Source: Podocnemis expansa
Lineage: Eukaryota > Chordata > Testudines > Podocnemididae
Length of the DNA stretch: 64,000 nucleotides
Direction of reading: 5' to 3'
Assembly (NCBI GenBank): GCA_007922195.1
Contig: ML681992.1
Span: forward strand, 1,185,629-1,249,628
Shown here: positions 22,427-33,900 of the stretch, in pieces
Position numbering within the stretch: position 1 is the stretch's first letter
Layout: each line of letters opens with the position of its first letter
Notes under the pieces: model-generated
What the model saw: only the letters and a program-made list of their open reading frames with translations
What the model was told of the DNA's origin: nothing
Databases searched by the model: none
Translations under genes and position numbers: made by a program

Positions 22427-24173
22427 AGCTATCTCCACACACAAATGTTATTTCAAAAGAAATCATTTCAAAATGACTTATTTCAAAATAAAACCCTTAT
22501 TTTGAAATGACTTATTTGAAATAAAAAATAAAATTAAAATAAGGCAAGCATGTCCAATCAAAATAGCTTGCCCTGTGTATGGACATGCTATTTCAACTCC
22601 CGGAGAGGGGCACCCTGGGAGGTGTGGCAACATGGCTCCCTGGCGGGGCCATGTTGCCACCCAAACCCCTGCATGGCTCTCTCCTGAAGAGCCAGGAAGA
22701 GGAAAAAGCACCGGGGGGGGCAGGTGTCCCAGCTGACTGGATGGGCAAGGGGGCTTGCCAGCAGCCGGGGAGGGCCGCAGCTCCCCCTTCTGCTTGACCC
22801 GCTGCCATGGCAGTGGGGCAAGCCGGTTGGGGAGCCACAGTCCACTCTGGCTCCTGGCTTACAGCCAGAACAAGAAAAGCAGGCGAGAGAGCCATGGTCC
22901 TCCTTGGCTATCTCCACACGTACATTGTTATTTCAAAATAAGTTATTTCAACATGAGTTATTTTGAAATAAAGTCCTTATTTTGAAATAAATTAATTCAA
23001 ATTAAGAAATGTTACTTTGAATTTAGGGAGAAGCTTAAAGCGAAATAGCATGTCCAAACACAGGACTTGCTATTTCGCTTTAGGAGATGGGCACCATGGG
23101 AGGTGTGGCAACATGTCCCCCTCCCTGGGCCATGCCCCCACCCAATATAGGTTAAAAGGAAGGCACTCTGGAAGGAGAAGGGCAAAAGTGTTATTTTGAA
23201 ATAATGGTTATTTTGAAATAACATGTCTGAATGGAGTCATTTCGAAATGACCATTTCGAAATAGCAGCCGTTTTGATTTAAAGGAGGTTTAACCTATTTC
23301 GAAATTATGGCTCTTATTTCAAAATGATGGAGCCCATTAGTTTAAAATAAGAATACATCGTGTGGACCTAATCTCTTTTATTTCAAAATAAACAGTGTTA
23401 TTTCACTGCAGCAGCAGGGCAAGTGGGCGGGGGAGCCATGAGGCTCAGGGTGGCTGCAGGGTGGGCAGGAGCCGTGGCCCCTGGCTCTGCTCCCCCACCA
23501 GGAATCGGGGCCGCTGCCCTGCGCTGCTGGCTCTGCTCACCTGCCCCAGATCAGGGTGGTTGTGGGGCAGCCAGGACCTGCGGCCACCGGCTCTGCCCCG
23601 CTGCCCTGGCTCTGGGGCAGCTGCGAGGCGGCCAGGAGCCGCAGGCACTGGCTCAGCCCCCCTCTGGGGCTAAGGTTTAACTGCCGGCCCCGTGGAAGCT
23701 ATAGGTGCCAGCTCAGCCCCTCACCGGGGCTCGGAGGCACCTGCTGGCCCTGCAGAAGCCCTGGCAGGGGGCTGAGCCGGCACCTGTGGCTTCCAGATGA
23801 GCGAGTGGGTTCCTGGCAGAGGGAGTTGGGTGCCCCACTCCCTCAGCCCCTGGCTGCCTGGAAGCTGATCCCTGGCCAGGGTGGTGGGACTTCCTCCCAG
23901 GGTGTATGGCACCCTGGGAGGAATGTCAAGTGTTATATCGATATGATGACATATCGATATAACACAGCCAGATGGGGTTATTTCAAAACCATGGTTTCAA
24001 AATAACCCTCATTTCAATACAAAACTTGGTTTTATTGTATTAAAATGATTTTTCTTATTTCAAAATAAGGGAGCTCCTTATTTCGGAATGAGGAAACGTC
24101 TTCTGGACCTGTCAACTTTTATTTTGAAGCAACAGCTGTTGTTTCAAAATAAAATTTTCGTGTGGACACAGCC
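22427..24173. mobile_element. Large composite TTCGAA-type DNA transposon
   Basis: Outer ends AGCTATCTCCACAC (22427-22440) and, reverse, GGCTGTGTCCACAC are flanked by ATC on both sides (22424-22426, 24174-24176). A second left end GGCTATCTCCACAC begins at 22906 in the same orientation, so the interior contains a duplicated or nested left part. GC-rich cores lie at about 22590-22900 and 23400-23930. The second core ends in a perfect hairpin at 23891-23923. Many TTATTTCGAAATAA-type repeats have decayed to TTATTTCAAAATAA. Confidence 0.78.
23891..23923. repeat. Perfect hairpin at the end of the GC-rich core
   Basis: Arms TTCCTCCCAGGGTG and CACCCTGGGAGGAA, 14 bp each, with a 5-nt loop. A close relative lies at 39383-39407 in the same place of another element. 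Confidence 0.9.
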
Positions 24174-24475
24174 ATCTTTTAACTGAAGGCCTTTTAGCTG
24201 AATTTGTTTTAAAAATATGTTGTTAAAAGAGTAACTTAACAAATATGTTTTGAATTGCAATTCTATTCTGAAAATATTGAACAGGATGCAGATGAATTTT
24301 TCTTTGGATAATTCCAGACTGAAAATGATATTTACTAATAAAAATATGTCACAGTATTGTCTAATTGTCAGTGCTGTAAAAGAACTTAAGTTCTGAAACT
24401 CAACAGGGTCTCAGTACTCAGGCATCAACAATTATCTTGGGCCCAGACTCATCTGAGTTCTAGGTGAAACTAGGA

Positions 24476-24700
24476 TGGTAGAAGAGAAGCAGGATGGTCC
24501 AGGGATTAGATCCTAATTTAAAACCTGAGATACCTGTGTTCGAGTCCCTTCTCTACTAACAGCTTTGTGTGTGAACTTAGACAAATCATCAACCTTCTCT
24601 GTGGCTCAGTAGCCCATCTGTTCTACAGTGCCAACAGTATTGCCTTGCTTTAGAGAGATGCTGAGCTAAATATAAAAAAGGGTGTGAGGTATTCAGGTAC
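24476..24700 (+). mobile_element. MIR-like SINE
   Basis: GGATGGTCCAGGGATTAGAT (A-box region), TGTTCGAGTCCC (B box), GTGTGTGAACTTAGACAAAT and CTCAGTAGCCCATCTGT follow in the order of a tRNA-derived MIR element. This is the ancient amniote SINE and not a functional tRNA gene, since the cloverleaf cannot be formed. Confidence 0.82.
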
Positions 24701-25769
24701 TACAGGACTAGGGACCATAAAAGCACGTGAGATAAATAGGTAGAGTGGAAATGCAGTGGTTTTATCTTTGTGTATTCTGAAATCAAACTTCCTAAACTGG
24801 AGTTCAGCTAATAATTCTGTTAATCACAGGAGAAGCTAAAAAATAATCTGGTTTACTCTCTGATTTACATTGGCTCTACAAAGAAATAAAGAGTAAGAAC
24901 TTACTTTGTGCTTCCAAATTAGCAAATGTTTCTCTGTATATGTCTGAACAGACTAGATCTGTTGAGAAAGAAAGTATGAGTCAAAAATATTGTTACACTT
25001 CTAAAATTTATAAAAATGTGTGCTTCTTGTTGTAACTTTCAAGATACTGAGCCATTGTGAACCCTGTGCTCCACACTTAAGTTACAGTTTTGTGATGGTA
25101 CCAGCTATGCCATCCATCTCTGACAGCCTATGAGTCAACCAGCGGGGAGGAGATGGTCTCTTTTTACCCTCCCCATCCTGAAGACCTGGCTGGCCTGATT
25201 GCTGAAAGGAAACCCCAGCTTGAGTTCTTACTCTAAGGCCCTTGTCCTAGCAGAGAATGGAAATACCGAATCTACAGTGGGAACTCAGACCTGTCTAACC
25301 AGGATGGGTAACTCACAGGACATCTGATTGTTCTTGAGCCAATTGGCTATCCCAGTTACCATTGAAAAGAGACCTCTGGGACAAGGTTTGGAGGAGACAC
25401 TGTGGCATGGACTATGGATAAGGGCTGCTATAGAGACACACAAACTCTAGCACAGGCTGAGCACAGAGAACAGGGGTCAGGAAACTTTGCCAAACCCCGT
25501 GCCAACCCTTCTGCCCTGACTCTCAAGTAGGTGTTCTTGACCCCCTGTTGAAAAAAAAAAAAAGATGTCATATGAGAATTTGGCTGCAGCTATAGCTGGA
25601 GTGCCCTCTGTTTCTGAAAGAAGTTACCTGAAATGGCTTCTTTTGGAAGTGGAAGTAGGGTCTCCGGGCATGCTGCAGAAAGCCACTCTGGGCAGTTTCT
25701 TTGATGGCATTTTGGGGTCAGGGAGCTGAGGCCTAGGAGTGGCTTATTTTGGCAGTAGAGGTGGGGTCC
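24701..25769. other. Apparently unique sequence
   Basis: About 1 kb without recognised genes or repeats, apart from a short A run near 25550. Confidence 0.5.
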
Positions 25770-25771
25770 AA

Positions 25772-25836
<65 letters not shown>
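25770..25836. repeat. (AAT)n microsatellite
   Basis: About 22 uninterrupted AAT triplets. Confidence 0.97.
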
Positions 25837-25838
<2 letters not shown>

Positions 25839-27002
25839 TCACCATTATAACCTTATACAACACTGAAGCATTGGCCACCAAGAAGAAGGGCTTAGAGGTA
25901 CCTAGTTCTTAGCATGGAGCAAGATCAGTGGGATAGGTAAGACTTTTTTGGATGATGATCTCTTTTTTGTTTGTTTGTTTGCTATGTATGGTTTTGGAGT
26001 TAAATTTGTTGTACTACCTTAGTTTTGTTTCTGGGATTACCTATATGGTTAAGGGATTTTGTTTCAGGCATCTTTGAGTGATGTAAGTGTAAAACTTCCA
26101 AGCAGAATACATGAGAAATATGTACTTTTATCCCAATAAAACAAATAGAGAAAAACATACTAATTCTTTACAACTTGTCTCAAAAACTGTGCAGAGCCTA
26201 TGGTTAGAAAAAAATGTTTGCCATGCAGTTGTAGCTGTATTAGTCTCAGGATATTAGAGAAGTTGGTCTCCAATCTGTAGTTGGTCCAATACAAGATATA
26301 ACCTCATCCACCTTGTCTCTTGAAAAGAAACTGAGGCAGTTCTGAGCAACTGAAGAAAGGAAGTTGTAGTGGAATTTGGAGTTCAGACTAACTATGACTG
26401 TAATGATGTTCAAACAGAATATAACGAAAGCTGGGGTTGGATAGGGGTTGGCAGAAGAGGAGAAATGAGGATTGTAAATTATGCAAAAATTATCTGGTTC
26501 TTGCTATCATGAAAACATCCAGGAAAAGGTATTGTTTCTGCTGTCACCTCAGTCAGTCACTCAGCAGACTGAAAGTTTAAACCTCACAGAATATTCCAGG
26601 TCTGTTGTTTGGCAACACTGGTTGCTAGGGCAACATAAGTCAGTGCCACTTCCTCTACTTGCTGATGGATGCTGTCACATGAATACAGAAATCAGGGTCC
26701 TGAACTGACCTGATGGCCCCACAGAAAGGATATATCATGGTATGAAATCTCTACTTTATAATGAAAAGCTGATGTGTTTTGAAAATTTAAATGTGTTTTT
26801 ATTTTTGTGATGTTCCCTGATGGGCTGTAATTCATTTCATTTACATTAATGTGACTGGGAGAGGTTGTAGAGAGTTTGACTTAATGGTCATAGTGCTACT
26901 GAAGCACTTGCATTTGTTTATTTTCTTTTGACAAGTCCAAATAACAGATCTAATACAGAGGTATCAGAAGAATCTCCTTTTGACTACTTACTGGGCATCA
27001 AT
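25837..27002. other. Mostly unique; one repeat fragment
   Basis: Bases 26225-26340 (GTTGTAGCTGTATTAGTCTC, AGGATATTAGAGAAGTTGG, TTGGTCCAATACAAGATA) look like a fragment of another dispersed repeat with a GTAGCCGTGTTAGTC-type end. Nothing else is recognised. Confidence 0.45.
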
Positions 27003-27125
27003 CCATTTCATAGAATAGGAGAAGGTTAGGGTTGACAGGGACCTCAGCCAGTCATCTAGTCCAACCCCCTGTTCAAAGCAGGAGCAATGTCAACTAAATC
27101 ATCCCAGCAAGGGCTTTGTCAAGCT
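27003..27125 (-). mobile_element. CR1 3' end fragment
   Basis: CATAGAATAGGAGAAGGTTA, GACAGGGACCTCAGCCAGTC and TCTAGTCCAACCCCCTGTTC are the reverse complement of the CR1 3' end. A run of 13 G follows at about 27131. Confidence 0.85.
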
Positions 27126-27620
27126 GAATCGGGGGGGGGGGGGCACCCTAAGGATGGCATTTCACTGATGCAGAATCATAGGGGCACAGTGGAGACCAGA
27201 TAACTTACTTATATAGTTGGATGGATTTTTTCATAATTTGGTTTCAAGAAACATTGCCTTTATTTGAGTCTGATGAACACTAATCTGAGTTACACAGAAG
27301 ACTTTTCAAGGAAGCCTGTGAAAGAGGTGTTGCCCAGTCTAAATCTGAATGCTCCCCATTCTGTCCCATGTTGCAGAAGGATTGAAAAAGGCTCTACCAT
27401 TCCTATCTATCCTGGGCTGCTCTTTGTTGTCTGCTCCGTTGTTAAGTTCTGTAAGTTTTCCATTTCTATATAGTATGCAATGGAAAGATTATTTCAGTTG
27501 GCTTTTTTTGCATGTTGCTTCAGCTGCCCAATAATAAGCTTGCCATGGCCACTGAGCTGACTTCATTCCTAACACACATCCCAAACATTTCCATCATCTC
27601 TTCTGGATAAATCTAGAGAT
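27126..27620. other. Nothing recognised
   Basis: About 500 bp of unique sequence after a G run. Confidence 0.5.
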
Positions 27621-27735
27621 AAGAAAAACAAACAAGGAGTCCTGTGGCACTTTTAAAGACTAACAAAGTTATCTATCACATGAGCTTTCATGGGAGAAAA
27701 TCCCACTGTGTCAGACACTGAAGATGGGGAACTTA
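27621..27735 (-). mobile_element. Single PLE-like repeat copy
   Basis: Minus strand: CTGACACAGTGGGATTTTC, TCCCATGAAAGCTCATG, then AACTTTGTTAGTCTTT, AAAGTGCCACAGGACTCCTT. The CTGANGA box is broken (CTGACAC) but GAAAGCTCATG is kept. Unlike most copies it is not part of an inverted pair. Confidence 0.8.
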
Positions 27736-29212
27736 AGAAAATTGTGATCTTGGCATTAGGTATGAATTAATTCCGCTTAATACCTAGTATATTTCTATGG
27801 AATTTTCTTTTGTTTTTAGATGTCTGTCTGTATCTTTGGTGGACTGACAGCTTCCAAATCTCCATATGCGGATTGACATAATGTTTTATTAAGTCTTCAT
27901 AGTTTGGTTTTCAAATTGCACATTTGCAAGGACCAAAACTTGTTTAAGCTGGTTAATGGAACTGCCATCTTGGCAAGTGGTGATGTTATTTCCTTCTGGA
28001 ATGTTATAGTATAGTAACATTATCAAAAGAAATAAACATGGAAAACATTAAAGTCCCAATGCCAACTGATTAACTCTATATTAGTTCTAGGCATATTGAT
28101 GAAAAATAGCTAGCTGCGTTTTGTGAGGACAGGTGCCTAATCAGAACATATAGAATTGAATGACAAGACTCTTTGTTTTTGTCTGTAGGCTTTGGATCAG
28201 TCCCCTGGCATGACAACTTTAGAACCTATTGGTAAATGAGAAGAAGAGCCAGTTTTACTAGCTTTGCAGAGTCTGCTGTGCAATAAGAGTAGAAGTTCCA
28301 AGAGCATTTTCATGAAATAGAGGCACTGTCAAGGAAGGTATGTCCAGGGAAGAATGAGAGAAAGAAGACAATGTAGTCATGCAGCAAGCCCAGGGAATAA
28401 ACAACCAAGCAACTAGGCAGCACACACACAAGATCAGGAAAGGTTGAAAAATAAATGAGAGAAAGAATGTGCAAGAGTCAAGGACTAACAAAAAAGGAAA
28501 CAGAAGTTTAGGAGCTCCAGCCCTGTGATGAAATATGTTCTTTATTTTTAAAGACTGACAAGATCATCTCTTTGTTTATAAGACCCAAACCTAATTCCAA
28601 AAAAGAGACATCTTGCTAGTGATAACTACATGATTTGTACTTGAGTAAGGCTAAAATGAATTTTAATAATTACAGCTTTTGAGATATTATATGGTGAGCA
28701 TAATAAGCCTGAATGTTATATAACTGAGACTCAGCACACATGGGATTTTGTTTCCTTTAAAAAACCTTCATCTGTAAAAGATTCTCTTCAGCCACTATTT
28801 TACTGTACTTCAGCCCTAGATAGCTGTCAGACATGCAGTACAATTACAGAGTTTGATGGAACATAGCAACTGTGTATACTCAATGCATGTGTATCTGACA
28901 GTCATTCAGAAGATCCATTTATCTGCTTACCCCCAATAGGGCTTTCTAGTTTTAGTTGGGTTTCAATCAGTTCTTGCTTTTAGCTATTTCTGAGTTGCAA
29001 TCTTTTTTTTTTAACCTGTTCATATAGTCAGTGTAGTCTCTCTTGTTTAAACTCACAAAGTAACTGAACATGAGAACTGAACATTGCTCTTCAAGTGCAA
29101 TTAACTTTGGTCGACCCCTGTAACAAGATTAGTATCTGACAATGCTATTATGCTGCTGTTTCTTCAATGAAAACCATGATTGTAGTGGATTCAGAGTAGC
29201 ATTCTACATCCC
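27736..29212. other. Apparently unique sequence
   Basis: About 1.5 kb, AT-rich, with no recognised exon or repeat. Confidence 0.5.
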
Positions 29213-29215
29213 TAT

Positions 29216-29672
29216 GGGTATGTTTACACTTAGAAGTTATTTAAAAACAAGGAGGTTTATTTCAAAATAACCTTTTTCCTGTCCATGCATGCATTTTGTT
29301 ATTTTGAATTAAGCATTTCTTTATTTCAAAATGACAAAGTGCTATTTCAAAATAATAAAACTTGCCTTCATCTCAAATTATTGCCTAACTTAAAATTATT
29401 ATTTTGAAATAAGCCATTCTAGGATGAGGAATAGGCTTATTTTGAAATAATGACCCTACTCTTTTGCCTGCCTTCCCCAATTTCAAATTAGAGAGTCTAG
29501 TGAAGACCCTCTACTTTGAAATAATAACTCCTACCTTATTTTGAATTAGAGAGTCTTCCCTGGACTCCTTTTTAGCTATAGTGATAGTTCAAAATAATTA
29601 CTTTGAATTAAAAGCTCAGTGGTTATTTCAAAATAACTATTTTCAATTAATTTTGTAAGTGTAGCTATAGCT
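29216..29672. mobile_element. Diverged TTCGAA-type MITE
   Basis: Ends GGGTATGTTTACAC and (reverse) AGCTATAGCTACAC, flanked by TAT on both sides (29213-29215, 29673-29675). The body is full of TTATTTCAAAATAA and TTATTTTGAAATAA, that is, TTCGAA palindromes that have lost their CpG. An older relative of the copies at 38-45 kb. Confidence 0.85.
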
Positions 29673-29675
29673 TAT

Positions 29676-30228
29676 CTGTAGTGTGTTGGAAATGTTCTTT
29701 TGGCTCCCTTAAATCCATCTCCTCTGATAGCATCCTGGAGTCTTCTGTGCAATCAGTGTAAAAAGGGGCACTGAAGGAACTCTCCCTTTTAATAAAATGA
29801 CACAGCCAAATGGTAAATATATTGTGTCACTAAAATCTATCTGTAGATGTTCCATTCCTGCATGGGAAGGAAGTGAGAAACATCTACAACAGAATTGTGC
29901 TTTTTCTCATAGATTTCACTAAAAGTACTCTGGGGTCCATGCATGGAGAAGTAGTGGGCCATGGCTGGGCTGGGGAGAAGAGGACAGATCACAGTGAAAA
30001 AAGGTTTTCTGTCTTTCCATCAGCACGATGGAGAAGAGTGGACATATAGCATAGCCAAAAACCTACAGTTTGTATTGCACTTCTTGAGGACCCTTCGTTC
30101 AGCAGATCTTTGAAAAAATTATTGACAATGATAATGCTGTCAGCTTGGCCTCAATATATTCTCAGTCCAGGGACTCTGAAGGAAAATCAGAGGGGCAAAG
30201 CTTGAGGCAAGGGACATCTGTTTAGCTC
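29676..30228. other. Nothing recognised
   Basis: About 550 bp, no gene or repeat signal. Confidence 0.5.
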
Positions 30229-30380
30229 GAACATAGAAAATACCATACTGGACCAGACATTTGGTCCACCTATTATTATTCAATTATTCTTTCCTTCCAA
30301 GGGACTTGTAGCAGCTGTTTAGAGGAAGGTGCAAGAAACCTTCATGTACATGATAATGGAATAATCATCCAGCAAGGACC
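30229..30380 (-). mobile_element. CR1/L3-like LINE fragment
   Basis: GAACATAGAAAATACCATAC, TGGACCAGACATTTGGTCCA and the following bases match the reverse complement of the same LINE 3' region seen more completely at 61176. Confidence 0.55.
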
Positions 30381-30611
30381 AACAGATGCTTATCAACCAA
30401 TAAATGTTCAAAAATCATGAGTAAGGCCCCCTAAAATTATGAGATTGGTTTAAAATCACAAGACATCAAGACTTCAAAGAGAGACAGCTGAACTCAAATT
30501 AATATGCAAACTAAATTCTGTGAAAGCAGGACTTAATCCAGACTATGGGTTCTTTTCCCATTACAAAGGGTAATTTGACTTCAGGCTTCCCATGGTTTGA
30601 GCCTGTAAACT

Positions 30612-30834
30612 GCTCTGATTTGCTGTTACTTTATGACCTGATCCTATGTTTTACACCCCCTTGCATTTAGTTTCATTCCTTTCTGTAAGTTCACCCATCT
30701 TCGAAGCATCTGAGGAAGTGGGATCTTCTCCCACGAAAGCTCATGCAAACAATAAATCTGTTAGTCTTAAAGTGCCACACAACTCCTTGCTGTTTTTTCA
30801 CTGGACTAGACTAACACAGCTACCCCTTTTAAAA
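30612..30834 (+). mobile_element. PLE-like repeat, best preserved single copy
   Basis: Reads CTGCTCTGATTTGCTGTTAC, TGACCTGATCCTATGTTTTA, CCCATCTTCGAAGCATC, the hammerhead-like core, AATAAATCTGTTAGTC, AAAGTGCCACACAACTCC and GACTAACACAGCTACCCC. The same unit forms both arms of the inverted pair at 54949-55312. The frame beginning MFYTPLHLVSFLSV that recurs in three copies is translated repeat and not a protein. PLE identity is inferred from the hammerhead-like core, the inverted pairing and the lack of target-site structure. Confidence 0.75.
30706..30746 (+). ncRNA. Hammerhead-ribozyme-like motif, complete core
   Basis: In order: GCAT (30706-30709, helix I 5' strand), CTGAGGA (30710-30716, CUGANGA box), A (30717, extra), GTGGG (30718-30722), 7-nt loop, CCCAC (30730-30734), GAAA (30735-30738), GC, TC (30741-30742, U16.1 and H17 of the cleavage site), ATGC (30743-30746, helix I 3' strand pairing with GCAT). 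Helix III would be almost absent in a monomer; AGCU is self-complementary and could pair between two copies, as in double hammerheads. The extra A between A9 and helix II departs from the canonical fold, so activity is uncertain. Confidence 0.55.
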
Positions 30835-30849
30835 TTACAATCACAAGTT

Positions 30850-30850
<1 letters not shown>

Positions 30851-30898
<48 letters not shown>

Positions 30899-30908
30899 NN
30901 NNNNNNNN

Positions 30909-30955
<47 letters not shown>
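30851..30955. repeat. (AAT)n microsatellite with a 10-N gap
   Basis: AAT triplets on both sides of an N run at 30899-30908. The gap is placed inside the array, so its true length is unknown. Confidence 0.95.
30899..30908. other. Assembly gap (10 N)
   Basis: Ten N bases within a microsatellite; the round number suggests a placeholder. Confidence 0.99.
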
Positions 30956-30957
<2 letters not shown>

Positions 30958-33900
30958 GAAGTTTGGGTTCTTTTTGTTTATCATCTGGTTTCTGAGCCTT
31001 TCAGATACATTCAGGTTGTGTTTTTAAATATTTCTCTGACATTAGATCTAGTAGAAATGCCCTTCCCCAAAGTAAATTGAACTTTCCCAGCAGTTATTTT
31101 TCCTCAGGCGTCAGAGGTTTAAATAAAATACCAAATTTTATAAGACTCATGAGAAAATTGCAACATTTCTTATAATCTGAACATGAGGGATTATGTCTCT
31201 TCTAAAACTCTTGCACTCCTCTGAATTTAATTGGTTGTATCTGTGCATGTCCTTGGCTCCCTGATTGTCAGTGTTAATCAGCTGTTTGTGCGGACAGGCC
31301 TGAACTCTGTTCAGCCTCATCTCCTCAAAAGTACAACTGAGAAGGAATCTCTATACAGAATCTCACAACATATACCTCCTCTCAAAACTCTCAAGAAGGG
31401 GATAGAAACTAGGAAGAAAAATCTTTTTTGGACAAAAAATTCCATTGAACAATCTGTGATTAGACAAAAACCATCAAACAAAGTACCACAAATGATTATT
31501 TAACAATTTTTTTTAAATAACATTTTTCCAGTTAGTAATATTTTCATTCTGTTTATTGTTTCCTTATTTATCCTAGGCTTTCCTCAATTTCTTTTTGGTT
31601 TTGATTAAACTTCCTAGACTTTCTTTCTTTCTTTTTCTTTCTTTCTTTCTTTCTTTAATGAGTCGGCTCATCAGGTTGGCTTACTCATTCTAATAAAAAT
31701 ATAAAAGAATGGGAAACAAAATTCTTGTGTATTTTATTTGTTAATTAGCATAGTTTTAGGGAAATTTCTCTCATTTTATTTAGAAATATTTGAAAGCTCA
31801 TGGAAATTATTTTGTAGACATTGATTAAAGCAATGTACCATAAGAATTAAATGCATTTCAAGTACAGTAAATTGAAAAATTATGCATGCATTTTCCAAGA
31901 TCTAAGCATAAACACTAGCTTCTGTTTAGTTATAAAGGATTTTTTTTTTTTTTAATTTTGGAGCTCTGGGTATAAAATGTATATATTCCAGTAGGTTACT
32001 AGAGTAACAGAATCCACTAGCTTATATTCAAAAGGCAGAAATACTGCATGTATTTCATAGGCTGAAGAGAAGCTTTCTGAACTCAGAAGCCTTATCTATT
32101 CATTGTTGTCTATCTTTCCGAGTGTCATAAATGGTATATTAATTATTATGTAGAAATATGGGCCAAAGTTTTAAAGGGATTTTAACCCAGGAACTAATTA
32201 TGCATATGCCATTTGCTTCTACATTCACTTTTAGCCATAATTAAGTCTGTTTTATAGGGTAATTTTACTTTTATGGGATGGCAATGAAAAACTGATTTTT
32301 AACAGTTTAATTTATAGATGATTTATCTCTAAATCTTCATTACATAAAGTAAGGATAAAAGCCCCAACTCAAGAAAATACTGAAGTATATGCTTAAGTTC
32401 CATTGTGATCTATAGGACTGACAAATAAGTGAATCCTTATATGATTTCATTAATTGGGACTAAATAACTGTATAGTTGCCTCTAGGCAAATTCCACACAA
32501 TCTGTACAATTATAATAGTAATATCAAAGTACTTCATTCTGAAACGTAGTCTGTGATGGTCACCATAGTTATAACATGACAGAAGAAACATCATAAGAGA
32601 AATCTTTAACAATATGATATTGGCAGATGCAGACAAGATAGAGTATAAGATTTACAATCCTAGACTATGAGGAAAGTCTGAGGTTTACCCATGTAAACCC
32701 ATCTAAAATTAGAACTAGAAAGAAAAAAAAAAGCCCTTGATTTTAAATAAATTTGTGGGGGGTATTGGCATATCCATGTAAAGATATGCAAATACACAAC
32801 CTTTTATGCTTCTGACTGGATAATGATGCAGAATTCATGTGTTAGTATGTTCAAGGAGCTGGACCGGCAATATCTGCATGCACAGACCATGGATTTTTCT
32901 CATGCACATTCAGAAGTGTCATGAATTTGCATGCATATAAATGTGCACCTACAAACAGAATGACAATAAGGCTGGTGATTTACAATGACTGTATTGCATA
33001 TTCCATGGTTGTCTGAAACTGATGAAGATGAGAACATACAGCCTACATCCATATCTAAAACTGAAACATCCTTTGTAATCCTTTCCTTATTGCCCTTCAT
33101 GCCCTGTATAATTCAAGTTGTGCAGCAATTGATGGCTTTTATTCTGCTGGTCCTTAGGGTTTAGGTAATAGGTTACAAATAGTACTATTAGAACTTTTTA
33201 TGAAGTTAAGTGTTAAATTTCTAATCTTCTCTCTTGAAATTAATTTTAATATTTTAAGTAGTACAAAATGTGATTTTTTTCAGCCACAATTAGTGAATTT
33301 GAAAACTTTTGAATGAATAGTTTGTTTTGAAAATTAACAAAGTCATTCTAGTGGTATGTTGATAACCAAAAGAAAATTGGGCTGATGGAGAAAGCTTTAT
33401 CATATGGAAGTTGTATGGAAATTGCTCAATATTACCCAAAGTCAAAGCTATTAAGATATTCTAAAGAGGTGGTAAATTAACTTTATAAATGTAGTAAGTG
33501 TTTTCTTTTAGCATTATTTATCTCAGTCATGTGAACACTGACATTTTGGATTGACTGGCCACTAAACAAAAATTCTGTTTCATGACAAATTTCAGGCTTT
33601 TGATATTTATTTTCATTTGACATCAAAACAAAACAAAGATTTCTATTTTTTTTTCCTGAAGAATTTGAGAAAATACCCTAACTCTTACCTTCTCACTAAG
33701 ATCTGATCCTGTAAGGTGCCTCCGGGTGAGATGTTAAGTGTCAGTCCATTGAATGTTTAGGATTTGAAAGACTAATGATGACTCATTCATATAAAAATTC
33801 AGGGACATTACAATTCTGTGTTTCTTGTTCAGATATGAACAGACAAGTGTTAGTTACTGATAACCCCTGTTCATTGACCTGAGAATGTACTATTAGTCAG

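Noticed and set aside
22906..23370. A complete second transposon nested at 22906
   Set aside because: Its left end is clear, but no matching right end with a CTT flank was found; GTGTGGACC at 23359 is an internal motif also seen in single elements. Reported as a duplicated left part instead.
24476..24560. tRNA-like A and B boxes
   Set aside because: They belong to a MIR-like SINE; no acceptor stem or cloverleaf can be drawn.
30646..31080. Frame MFYTPLHLVSFLSV..., recurring at 54878-55096 and 55160-55492
   Set aside because: The recurrence is due to copies of the PLE-like repeat; the frame runs into an AAT microsatellite in one copy and changes its end in each.
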